Part shown: positions 1 through 10,285 of the stretch, piece after piece | How the letters are laid out: each line of letters begins with the position of its first letter | Numbering within the stretch: position 1 is the first letter of the stretch | Source of the DNA: Anthracocystis setariae | Taxonomy: Eukaryota; Basidiomycota; Ustilaginomycetes; Ustilaginales; Ustilaginaceae | Assembly (NCBI GenBank): GCA_928724745.1 | Contig: CAKMXJ010000003.1 | Coordinates: 868,001-932,000, forward strand | Direction: 5' to 3' | DNA: 64,000 nt | Program-made: the position numbers and the translations under genes | Notes under the pieces: generated by a model | What the model was told of the DNA's origin: nothing | Seen by the model: only the letters and a program-made list of their open reading frames with translations | The model's database searches: none

Positions 1-2
1 AT

Positions 3-1631
3 TTGAGTCTTTCACCGCTCCGCTCGAGGTGCCTGTCTTCCACCTCTTCAAGACATCGCGAGGACTCTACTAGTGGCAAGGCACAACCAGAAACCCATTT
101 CTTGACAACGCAGCTAGCAGACGAAATGCGCCTGCCACTCTTCCCGGCCTCTGGCAGCCAGCTCCACCTACTGCAAGATCCCTCTCACTTCTACCAAACG
201 CTCAAAGGCAAAATCGGACAGGCCAAAAGACGAATCTTCCTCGCTTCTCTTTACATTGGAAAGGAGGAGGTCGAGCTCATCGACCATCTGGAGTCAGCGT
301 TGAGACGTAGTCCAGCTCTACAGCTTACGATTCTGGTCGACGCACTCAGAGGTACAAGAGAGGCAGCACCCACCCCCTCGTGTGCCAGCCTGGTATCCAA
401 GCTACACGCTCAATTCCCGGATCGTGTCAGTATCCGACTCTATCATACACCGAACTTTCGAGGTATGCTCAAGAAGTTAGTAGGAAAACGCTTCAACGAG
501 GGATGGGGGCTTCAGCACATGAAAATCTATGGATTTGATGACGACGTCGTGCTAAGTGGAGCCAACCTCAGCCGCGATTATTTCACCAACCGGCGGGACA
601 GGTACTTACTGGTTGAAGATCACAAGCATGTTGCCGACTACCTCCATTCGCTCGTACAGGTCGTTGGGCAATTCAGCTTCAAGCTCGAAACATCAAGCTC
701 GCAACAGGGAATGGCCGAAGAACTATCAACTCCAGACTGGAAGCTTGTATGGGACGGGGGAAAGGAGTATCGGACACGGCTTGAAGAGGGCACCACCCTT
801 GAGCCGTATGCAGAGACGGGCTGGACTCGTGCAGCAAGCCAGTCTGTGGAGAAGTTTACTCGTCATTGGCAGGATCGATTACCCAAATCTGCTGCCGAGG
901 CTAAGATCGCGAACAAGGAAGCAGATACTTTGCTGTTGCCGCTGCTACAGATGGGTCCCCTTCAGATCAGACAAGAAACTCGCGCTGTCCCCCAACTCCT
1001 CAGCCTCGGACTACAGGCGCCGAAAGGGCAGATTCAACCACCGATACTCGGCCTCACTTCTGGCTATTTTTCCCTCTACAAGCCATACAAAACGCTTCTT
1101 CTCGGCGCAAAAGCTGCAAAGAATGCCATTATCAGGATCATTTGCGCTGCTCCGGAAGCGAACGGGTTCTTTCAATCTAAGGGCGTCTCCGGATGGATCC
1201 CCGAAGCATATACTTGGTACGAGTACCAGTTTTGGAGAGCGCTGCAACGATCCAGGAGGTTGCTTGGACAGGATGGAAGGGCAGTAGAAGAAGGTGGAGT
1301 TGAGCTTTTGGAGTGGAACAAACCTGGCTGGACGTATCACGCTAAAGGAATCTGGTACACGCCAGGATCTAAGGATGATGCTCCATCGGCACCCACCATG
1401 GTCCATATTGGTTCGAGCAACTATGGTTCTAGGTCGGCGGACCTTGACCTCGAGTGCACTTTCCTCATATCGACTCAGTCTGCTGATCTCTCGCAGCGCT
1501 TCAAACAGGAGTTTGAGACACTGCAACAAGATGCTGAGGATGTCGTGGATGCAAAGCTGTTTGAGCGACCCGATCGAAAGGTTCGAAAACGAGTTCGAGT
1601 TGCTGCTTCCATCTTGAAAGGCATGCTTTGA
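3..1631 (+). CDS. PGS1: CDP-diacylglycerol--glycerol-3-phosphate 3-phosphatidyltransferase (PGP synthase), 5' partial
   Basis: This enzyme makes phosphatidylglycerophosphate, the committed step to phosphatidylglycerol and cardiolipin in mitochondria. Two phospholipase-D-type HKD motifs are visible: H-M-K-I-Y near residue 172 of the open frame, followed by SGANLSRDYF, and Y-H-A-K-G near residue 446, followed by IGSSNYGSRS. That spacing and those contexts are typical of eukaryotic Pgs1. The frame is open from the first bases of the window. The first in-frame ATG is at 126, just before the conserved FPASGSQ segment, so the true start and a mitochondrial targeting sequence probably lie upstream or in an upstream exon. 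The 3' end is intact, with a TGA at 1629-1631. HIS3 follows on the same strand after about 350 bp. Confidence 0.93.
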   Translation: MSLSPLRSRCLSSTSSRHREDSTSGKAQPETHFLTTQLADEMRLPLFPASGSQLHLLQDPSHFYQTLKGKIGQAKRRIFLASLYIGKEEVELIDHLESALRRSPALQLTILVDALRGTREAAPTPSCASLVSKLHAQFPDRVSIRLYHTPNFRGMLKKLVGKRFNEGWGLQHMKIYGFDDDVVLSGANLSRDYFTNRRDRYLLVEDHKHVADYLHSLVQVVGQFSFKLETSSSQQGMAEELSTPDWKLVWDGGKEYRTRLEEGTTLEPYAETGWTRAASQSVEKFTRHWQDRLPKSAAEAKIANKEADTLLLPLLQMGPLQIRQETRAVPQLLSLGLQAPKGQIQPPILGLTSGYFSLYKPYKTLLLGAKAAKNAIIRIICAAPEANGFFQSKGVSGWIPEAYTWYEYQFWRALQRSRRLLGQDGRAVEEGGVELLEWNKPGWTYHAKGIWYTPGSKDDAPSAPTMVHIGSSNYGSRSADLDLECTFLISTQSADLSQRFKQEFETLQQDAEDVVDAKLFERPDRKVRKRVRVAASILKGML

Positions 1632-1981
1632 TTTTGTCTATCAGATTTGCAATAGAAGCGCAGCACAGTCATTTGGTGGTCTTGTATGCACCGCATCAAA
1701 TGTAGATAGATCCACTCTTTGCATCATTCCGACCGTATACCCGCGGCGTCGATGCCGTTACTTTACGATGCGACTGTCCGTTTGTGCGTAGCCAGCCGTT
1801 TGATGATGGCGTGTGTAATAACTCGGAATTCGGATTTTGGAGTAGCCGGCGGTGGCGGGAAGAAGGTCTTGGCTCGGTGGAGCGAGTCACGAAATGCAGC
1901 CTGATTTACATCTTGCCCAATTCTTATCTCGATCGACCATCATCAATCGATCTTGGAAGCAGCAGCATCGCAAAGCATACG
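1632..1981. other. PGS1-HIS3 intergenic region
   Basis: 350 bp that must hold the PGS1 3' UTR and the HIS3 promoter. No gene or distinct motif was recognised. Confidence 0.5.
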
Positions 1982-2809
1982 ATGTCGTCGACTAGTTCTA
2001 CAAGCAACTTTGCGCCGCGAAGCGCCTCGGTGTCTCGTGTGACCAACGAGACCAAAATCGAGGTTTCGCTCTCTTTGGACACGCACCCCACACACGCACC
2101 TCAAACCATCAATGTCAAGACCGGCATCGGCTTCTTGGATCACGTAAGTCACTGCCATCCATAATGTGTGGCTATGGAGTATCGATGACTGACGTGCTGG
2201 GCTACACTTCTAAATACAGATGTTGCATGCACTCGCCAAGCATGGCGGGATGTCGTTGACGCTGACGTGCGACGGTGACCTTTGGATCGATGATCATCAC
2301 ACGGCCGAAGATTGTGCGCTCGCTTTGGGTGCCGCTTTCAAGAAGGCTCTCGGCCCGGTGAAGGGTATCAAGCGCTACGGTACGGGACACGCCCCGCTGG
2401 ATGAGGCGTTGAGCCGCGCAGTTATCGACATCAGCTCGCGACCCTACTGCGTCGCTGAACTTGGCCTCAAGCGCGAGAAGATCGGTGATCTGAGCTGCGA
2501 GATGATCCCTCATGTGTTCCACAGCTTTGCTATGGAGGCTGGTGTCACGCTTCATGTCGACTGTCTCCGAGGTGACAATGATCACCATCGTTCCGAGTCC
2601 GCGTTCAAGGCTCTCGCGCTGGCCATCAAGGAAGCTGTTACCAGGACAGGAACCGACGATGTTCCTAGCACTAAGGGTAAGTTGATTGATAAACCCAGAG
2701 CCATTTCCATTCGCTTGCCTGTGTCACGTTTCATACAAGCCGCGCTGACCAATCTACTCCGCGTTCTACTCACCCCTCTTCCCTTTCGATCCCCACAGGT
2801 GTCCTATAG
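1982..2809 (+). CDS. HIS3: imidazoleglycerol-phosphate dehydratase, three exons
   Basis: This enzyme catalyses the sixth step of histidine biosynthesis, removing water from imidazole glycerol phosphate. Exons are 1982-2143, 2220-2676 and 2799-2809, giving 209 residues, the usual length. Both introns (76 and 122 nt) start GTAAGT and end CAG, and the first has a CTGAC branch-site match. Family hallmarks are present: [15 protein letters not shown] (read across intron 1), the metal-binding DDHHTAED segment, and the second histidine cluster G-D-N-D-H-H-R-S-E. The last exon adds only G-V-L and the stop, which restores the family C-terminus STKGVL. Reading through without splicing would give an unrelated tail. 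The ATG at 1982 is the nearest in-frame start upstream of the conserved core. Confidence 0.96.
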
Positions 2810-4384
2810 ATTCGTTTTGTGCTAGAAGATCGACCGAATGCAACATGAATCCACTCGCGAAGCCTGTCATCTCTTCTGCATGTGGGCTATGTGTCCTCTT
2901 CAGGACGACCACAAGTCCTATGAGCCCGAGAAAGGCAGGCCTGTCAGATTAGAGTCCCAGACATTTCTTCCGTGTGAGCCCAGATCGGGTTTTGATCTTA
3001 ACCGCAACTCACTTTTGCATCGGCGATCGATTTGACGGCAGAACGGCTCCCGGTCCGAACTCCGGTGTCGAATTGCGACGCTCGCGAGACAACACGAGCC
3101 GAAATTGCTACCAACATTGCTACAGCACATTGTGGCTTGCAGCCACGGCACGGGAGACGGGCATTGGTCGGTTGGGCTTGCGAAAGCCCTTTTCGATAAT
3201 CCGCAGAACCGCTTCCGGTTGCTGTGCATCGTGCGAGCTTTGTGCATCGACTCTATGGAGCCCGAGCATAGACTCGGGTGGATCCGACGGGCGACTTGGT
3301 GATGAAATGGGTCAGGTCCCCAAAGGCTAGTCCTCAGCAAACCCGCATCGGCAATATCAGCTGATGGCTGCACCGTACTGTATATCTGCACCTTGTTTCC
3401 GGGGTTCGGCTGGCCTTCCCGGAAATGCCTCACTCATCACTCATGCAAATGGAGCTATCACCGCAACAGAGCTGTGTGGAGCAACGTTTCCCGCAACCCA
3501 AATGATTAGCGAGACAATACTCGAAGTTTTGCGTCGGTCTTCACGGTTGTAATGTGTGAATTGAAGATCGGTAGTGGAGAAGCCGAAGTGGTATTGAATG
3601 TTGTGCTCGACAACAACGGTGATGGTGGCGAGCAGAGCTTGGCCGATCAAAGACACGGGTCCTTCCACAAGTACGGCGACTTTTTGCAAACGCCGAAGGG
3701 GCAGCCACGGAGATGCATTGGACAGGCAAGGGATGCATCACGTTGCATTGAGGTGGAAAGGGTATCGGCTTTTCCTTTGTTCCCGAAACTTCAGCTGGGT
3801 CGCTTGCCAACGATGGCTGCGCGGACTTTAGTGCTGTAGTCGTGATGGCTGGGAATCAATGTGGCATCTGAAGTCGGCTATAGTTCTTTGAAATAACTGA
3901 TCAGCTTGGAAGAAATTTTGCAAAGTCGTAACCGAACAAGCGGCACTTGAGGAATCGGCAAGATCGGACCGAGGCGTTCTCCGACGTTGCTCAAAGGAGC
4001 CTTTCACTTCTCACTGACAGTTAGCGCGACACTAAGTCAGAGTTAGGTCGGCGGAGTGTCAAGCACAGCATGGCTGGCTCACTAGTCGTTTTCTTGGTGA
4101 CAGCTGCTAAGCTATTGATCGAACCCCAGCTCAACATGGGTGCACCAACATCATGGTGGCTGACTGCATGTGAGGCAACCAGGCTTCTTTCTGTATAAAC
4201 AGTATAGAAAGCAAGAATCGCAGACACCATTTCTTGTCTTGGTGGCGTCCAGAGACCTTGCCGCGGCAATGGTTTAGATCAACACCTCGATGTGAGCGAG
4301 ACAAACTCAAAAAATTCTTTTTACACTGACACACACATGTCACGCGGAGCAGGTTCATCACTGTAACTTCTTGCCGCTTGTGAC

Positions 4385-4404
4385 TACTGTACTGTACTGT
4401 ACTG
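4385..4404. repeat. TACTG pentanucleotide microsatellite, 4 units
   Basis: Four exact copies of TACTG. The same pentamer, or its complement CAGTA, recurs at several intergenic sites in this window and matches the ends of the Tc1-like miniature elements. Confidence 0.85.
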
Positions 4405-5164
4405 CAGAATATACAAGTTGACAGCAAAGCTGTTCTGGCGTGCGCTTCTTACTGCAGCAGGAAGGATGTGTGGGTAGAAAAGCAAGTCTGCAGAGCTGAA
4501 ACGTGGCTGGCATGGCAACGATGCACGTTGCCCAAAATCCTGTCGCCCCCGCGGCCAGTCGAGCTGTGCGGATTCCAATTTCACATGACAATTTTCCGAT
4601 TTCATCTTCCTTGGGCCGCTGCTCCTCCAGCCGAGCCTGGTGCTCAAGCTGATTAACAATGCACCATGTTCCAAGCGGTTCGCAAACGGCACCCAGCAGC
4701 ACGTTCAACGGTCCTCGTGCGCTTTTGTCTCGCTACCACCAGATGGATAGGGCACTTGGCATGTTGCACCACTGATGTCGATGTCGCTGTCGCTAACTAA
4801 TTTCACCGACGCAATTAATTCGTCAAACAAACTATGCGCTAAAGCTTCGTACGTCTCTTATTTCTGCAGCCCGAGAAGTCGGGACAACGCCGCAACGCAG
4901 CTGCCCTCTCCAAGGCAGTCAAAGTCTACCGCCGCTGAAATTGGATGTTTTTCGTTTGATACTGTATAGATTTCGGCTGAGGCCTTTCCGGTTTGATCAA
5001 GAGCATGGTCCTCAATGGCATCGCCTCAGATGCTCGACTTTCCGTCCAGCCCTAGCACATGCTATGTGTCTATCTCCGAGTTGTTTCGCACAGTCGGAAA
5101 CCTCGCGATACATGTAGCTGTCGGACGCAGCCGAGTAAGTGTTAGCGAGACTAAGCCGTCGGTC

Positions 5165-5208
5165 AATTGTGGAGTGCTAAAATTGCAATTGTGGAGTGCT
5201 AGAGTTGC
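5165..5208. repeat. 22-bp tandem duplication
   Basis: Two adjacent 22-bp units (5165-5186 and 5187-5208) beginning AATTGTGGAGTGCT and differing by two bases. No function is evident. Confidence 0.8.
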
Positions 5209-6697
5209 ATACAATAGAATGCATGCGCACTCAGGAAATCGGGAATGTCGCTTGCCGAATGTGATGCTGATGCGATGAGAAGCCATCATTCGGCCCCGAT
5301 GATTCATCGACCAATCTCCGTCGCAAAGCTGGGTGTGTCTACTGTGCAATAGCGGCTTTGCTCGCAGGAACATTGGACAGTATAACCCATCTGCAACTAG
5401 CTCGCTAGCACTTCGAGGGTAGGCCTGCTGCCGGTCATGACCTCGACACGCTAAAACCAGTCAGGTTGCGGTGAATGAGGCCGAGCCGCTTCAAGCGGAC
5501 AGTCGATTAACCCTTACCGACAAACTCGGCCGTTGGCGAGGAGTCGCCAAGGGAGCATGGGAAGAAGCTTAGATTGAATTTGATTTTGGCTTGAACCACG
5601 GCAGACCTTGTCGACACCGGGGTGTCCAGCCATCAAGCCTTGGTTATACAGTACAGCACATAGCGATGCGAAGAGCAAAGTCGTGAGGTGGTCCTAACAG
5701 GTGCACACCGCTCTCTACCATCCCAATCGCCATCTTTGCGCCAAAGCCTCAGGGAGTTGAGCAATTTGTTTTTACACCCATCGTCAGAATTGCCTGCGCT
5801 GCTGTGCAAATAAATTTTGCAACATTTCGACGGAATGGCAGACCGTAGCTGGCGGACGAGCGAACCAGTGGATGCTAGAATTCGGACTAGGAAGAGGGTT
5901 TCTACCTTGCCCGTGTATGACACCGTATCATCAGCGCAGTCACCAATCATGTTAAACATCAAAATAATTGGAAAAGAATGTCGCGCATTTCTCCACCGTC
6001 AGCATCCGACGAGAGTGACCACAGGGTGGCATCAGCCCTGTTGATCACGAACGCTTTAGAACGCCACACCAAAGCATCCGACAGGGCGACAACAGCAGGC
6101 CGCGGCATGCACAACGCCATCTTCACCGGCTGGGGGGTCAGTCAGTTGTTCTGTTTATAGATCCGAGTCGAGCTGACTTGACTGGCAAGACCCAGAGCCT
6201 GTTGCCGCGGCTATCTTGCAGTTGGACCGGGACTTGCATGAAGTTCAACGATGAGAAGCAAACATTCCCACCAGCGGTTAGTAAAGCGCATATGTCCGAC
6301 ATGGTCCGCAATCTCTTATTGGCTGCGTTGCTCCTCGAACAGTGTGCGGAAGACTAGCGGTTGACGACCGACTCAACACTCGGTCGGTCTACTCATGTCA
6401 GCTAGGCAACCCTTCGAGAACGGGAGAGCGAAGGAAGGTTGGGCGATACAGTGTATGGCTGCGTGGTGATGTAGTGATGTAGCGCGATGGTCGCTGTAGC
6501 AGTTTCTAGCAGCCTTCCTCGAGGAGTCGCGAGGCCCTACGAAACCTTGTGACACCAGAGTCAGCCCAACTGCAGATCATCGAGCCGGTCAGATACCCGA
6601 CACAGTGAGTGACAGGTGAATTTATTCGATGCGTAACTCCCGCGACCGTCTCTTGGATTGACTGGCTCGACGTCTTTGAACTTGGCACACGACGGTT

Positions 6698-6719
6698 ACA
6701 GTACAGTACAGTACAGTAC
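6698..6719. repeat. ACAGT pentanucleotide run at a transposon boundary
   Basis: Four units of ACAGT followed by ACC. The last unit overlaps the left end of the miniature element that starts at 6714, so part of the run may be target sequence and part element terminus. Confidence 0.75.
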
Positions 6720-7364
6720 CTGTCGGAAAGTTTCCGGACGATTTTCAATTTTCAAATTTCTCTTCATGATTGTGAATAAATTTGATGGTGTCCAACATTA
6801 TACAGCAATGTAAAGACCATACCAGCTAGCTAGCTTGATGCTCAGCATGGGAATGTTCATTGCTCATGAAGCTCAGGTGGTAGTACATAGGTACAATACA
6901 GCTTGCTAGCAACAAAAAGGAAGCATGCTTGTTAAGAGATTTGACCAACACTGTCTGACTCTTCATGGCTTGCAACTCTGAGCTGCTGTTGATCTTGGCA
7001 GCTGCTTTGGTGGTCAGCTTGATTCAAGCCTGCCCTCACCAGAGAGACCATCAAGACATTGTCAATGCTGTGGACGCAGCTTTGAGGTATCGCCTACTTT
7101 TTTTCCTTGATTTCAGCTCAATTGACAATTTGCAGCAAAACTGGTATAGCACAGCTTGATCAAGCACAGAAGACCACTCAACCATTCAAACAATGTCAGC
7201 TCACAGCCACTGACACTGTTCCCAATACACTGTCAGTCCAGCACAAACAAGCAAAGGTATAAGAACTTGAATGCTGAGAACTGATGATCAAAAGAGTGTG
7301 TGTAATTTTATGTTACACAAAATTCAAAAAACGCGACCGTGCGAATACTTTCCGACAGGTACTG
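6714..7364 (+). mobile_element. Tc1/mariner-like miniature element, copy 1 (651 bp)
   Basis: The first 18 bp (CAGTACCTGTCGGAAAGT) are exactly repeated in inverted orientation at 7347-7364, and similarity continues inward through the CCG-ACG core. The element is flanked by TA on both sides (6712-6713 and 7365-7366), the target duplication expected of Tc1/mariner transposition. It is far too short for a DDE transposase and none is seen. Two related copies lie at 25226-25875 and 26326-26975. The interior holds a small ORF, listed separately. This is a non-autonomous element by structure; assignment to Tc1/mariner rests on the CAGT ends, TA duplication and inverted repeats. Confidence 0.85.
6965..7262 (+). 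CDS. putative small protein with signal-peptide-like N-terminus, carried inside the miniature element
   Basis: The ATG at 6965 opens a frame whose first 22 residues are mostly hydrophobic (LLLILAAALVVSLIQA core), then CPHQ. The unspliced frame stops soon after. A possible 49-nt intron, 7087-7135 (GTATCG...TTGCAG, with a TTGAC near the 3' end), would join 6965-7086 to 7136-7262 and give 82 residues ending at TAA. The hydrophobic start looks like a secretion signal, but it lacks the usual basic n-region. The product is not recognised. Copies 2 and 3 keep most of the same frame but have lost the donor and carry stops. It could be a captured host gene, a relic of an element gene, or chance. Confidence 0.33.
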
Positions 7365-7366
7365 TA

Positions 7367-10285
7367 CAGTACAGTGTGACTGAGTCTGCGGTAGAGCGAA
7401 ATTTCATGTTTGGACGCAACTTGGACGTTTAACGATTACCTGTGTTTCTAATTAGGAGGAAGGTCTAGACGTCGATGTTTCTATGCTGTCGCGAGTTCCT
7501 GAATCTTGGCAGCTTCTCCGACAGCGCTCAGAATCGCGGCGTCATCGTGAGCCCTGTCGCGAATCGCTCCTACGCCTGCGGTTTGGCTGCAGCGAATTTT
7601 GTACGACCAAATTCAAACCCAGTCAGGCACAGCGCATACAACAAGCGCTCTTGGTCAAGCGCTCTAGAGCATCGGATCGGGGTTCTTCTACCGTATCCTA
7701 TCCTCGTCGAAGCGGATGGACACATTATCCTTTGCTGATCGCCCGCAAATCTGAAGGCGTAGACGAACCATGACGAACAAGCCCGCAAAGCCGCCCCGAT
7801 TGACCGAACTCATTTTGCACCCCGAATCAGCGCTGCCGAAACATGCTTTTTTAACAAATTCCAATTTCTGTCATGCGCTATAACGTATGGCAATGTATCA
7901 GACAGCATTCTACTCGAGTTCGGGACCATGTGTCACAGCCGTCACATACATGCGCAACATAGTCAAGCAGGTTACAGGCCGGTGGGGTGCAGGTAGCGTA
8001 ACCAAAGCGTTCCGGCCAAGGTGCTGTACGGTGCACGGTATAGCGTCACCGGCTATGCGTTGATGGTGTTCTACCCTGCTGGGCAGATTCCCATTTTGTT
8101 GACTGCCAAGGACATTAAAGTTGCAAAGTGATACAGCACACACTAACGCAATAGAGCTTGCAAGGTGCGGCGACGAGTCTAGGCATAACCCCGTTCAATG
8201 TTCTGAGACCATGCACCAACGTTGACGAGCTGGTCTGCCGCGGCAAGCAAGCCACAAACTTGCGCCCAACCATAGTCCAAGACGGCCTTACATCACACAT
8301 GGTTTTTTCTTTTTCCTTTTTCCTTTTTTTTTTTTTTTTTTTTTTTTTTTGTCTCTTCTTCTTTTTTTTTCAATCTTCCTTTTCTTGCTCCGACGTGACA
8401 CAATGGCGAGTTGGTGACCCAATCAGTCAGCCAACTCCGGTCGATTTCATCTGTGTGTGGGTTTCTGTGCCCTGCCCTTTTAAAGCTCACCGCTCTCTCA
8501 ACTCGTTCCTCTGTTGCCTGTTGCGACTTTCCATTTGATTTGGATTTTGCCCGGGTCATCTTGTTTTGAGCCCCCTTTTGCGGTCAGTGTTCGCTTCACA
8601 GTAGTCCTGATCACTTCTCACAATGCAGGTACCTATGGCGGCGCAGAGACAATGATGGATCGTTGGCACCTATCAGGTGTATTGCACTGTACAGTACAGA
8701 ACAGGGCAGTACAAGAAAGGGCAGCTTACTTCGGCAGCCCCTTGTACTGATATTGTATACAGTAGCGGACATGGGCGACCCAAGAGCCAGCACCGCATGA
8801 ATCGCACCCATGAAGAGCCAGCTGGGTGTGCTGTGCTCGCACCCGTCTTCTCTGGTTGGCTCTTTGAGCTGCTCGGTGCAGCTCAGCTAGAACCAAAGAG
8901 ACCCTTGCAATCTGAACCCTGTCTCCGCTGAGCCACTCTGATCTACCGCCTCGACTCTGTCTCCACTACATTGAGAGTAGGATGCTGCCGTTCCAGGTTT
9001 GGTCTCTACTACTTATTACTATCTTGCTCTCGCCCTGCCCTTGTCTCTCGGCCTCGGCGACGACGTCGGCGCCAGATTCCTGACTCCTGCTCAAGTTTTT
9101 GGAGTCGTCGCAACATCCAGATGTCTGAGGCCTTTTTGTAGGATAAATGCAAACTTCCATCTCGTCTCACCCAGTCCGCCTTAATTGTACAATGCCAAAT
9201 TGATCGCTACAGTCTATGTATGAACCGACGCGATGCTCTGTCATGTACGTCGGTTACCATCAGCTCCAGGCTGTCTCACCGTGCCGGAGACCCATGCTGG
9301 CCTCGTGCGTTGTTCTCTGATGCCATCCACCCTGCCCACGCATCAAGCAGAAACATGAACATAATTTGTTTTGATCCTCGCTCGTGCTCTCCGGGGTCGC
9401 TTGCTGTGCTGTGCTGTGCTATGCCGGTCCGGTCCGTCTGGATTTTCGCCTAGCTATCAAACTACCGTCGATGGCGGTGGGATCAACTGCGGTGCTTATT
9501 GGTTTCAGAAGAGAATGCGCGGCCATGCTCATCTCCGTTACGCCTCGTCTCTAAAATTGGCCGCTCGTTCCCCTAACGCCCATCCAAAGTGCTACAGTAT
9601 TAGGCGCCTGGCGCAGCCTGCCAGTAACGCTTCAATACTTCGTTGTCGCTCACAAGACGACCACGGCTGCAATGCCCAGTTCGCTTCCTCACTTTAGGGA
9701 CCAACACCCACCGCATATCCTCGTGTGACTGCGCCTGCCCTCATTTCTGGCTTTCTAGAGGCTGACTGTCGCCTGCTCTCAGGCCCACTTCTTCATACCC
9801 ACTAGTTAGTTCGCTTCTCCAAGACACTCCTGCATTTAGACGCTCCTCACTGGCCGCGCTGTCGATGCTCCTCCGCTCAAGCAGCAGCGAGCATGTTTCT
9901 ACAATCCTGATATTAGCAGCCTTCCAGCTCGGTTCTCGTCTTTCTCCCCTTTTCCCCATCATCGGTTCTGACCTCCCTTCATCTTGCTCGCTTCTAGACG
10001 CTATCACTGTCTTGGCCCCCTGCATCACTGTCGTCCAAACCAAAAATCCAGCATGCACTACAAAGACCAGCACATCATCTAACGTACCCTTGCAGCACGA
10101 TTGTAATCCCCGACACCACCATCTCAGTCTCACTTTGCTCAGTTGCTAGACTCAAAGACATCCCTTCTCAACTCGTGACTCCGACAACCATTGGTGACCC
10201 GTACTCAAGCGAACACCAAGAGTTCTTGCGCATCAGATTGTCAAGGCTTTACGCTGACGTTTGCTCATTCCAGGTCCCGGCTCCC
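7367..10285. other. long non-coding stretch upstream of the FAM72-like gene
   Basis: 2.9 kb without a credible ORF. It contains a T27 tract, a TGTGC-type pentamer run near 9402-9421, and TACAGTAC-type motifs near 8686-8712. The part from about 9.7 kb is rich in pyrimidine runs and likely holds the promoter and 5' UTR of the next gene. Confidence 0.5.
8324..8350. repeat. T27 homopolymer
   Basis: 27 consecutive T, flanked by further T-rich and CTT-rich sequence (8301-8380). The length may be unreliable from sequencing. Confidence 0.8.

Larger units (their letters stand above)
2810..6711. other. long non-coding stretch, no convincing gene
   Basis: 3.9 kb with only short overlapping ORFs (under about 170 codons), none with a recognisable domain. 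It contains a 22-bp tandem duplication and a TACTG microsatellite, both listed separately. It may be decayed repeat DNA or an unrecognised non-coding locus. Confidence 0.5.

Noticed and set aside
2918..3433. 171-codon minus-strand ORF in the gene-poor region
   Set aside because: No domain, no promoter or intron signal, and overlaps comparable ORFs on the other strand.
8158..8538. 126-codon ORF containing a Phe-rich stretch
   Set aside because: The Phe run is only the T27 tract and its T-rich surroundings.
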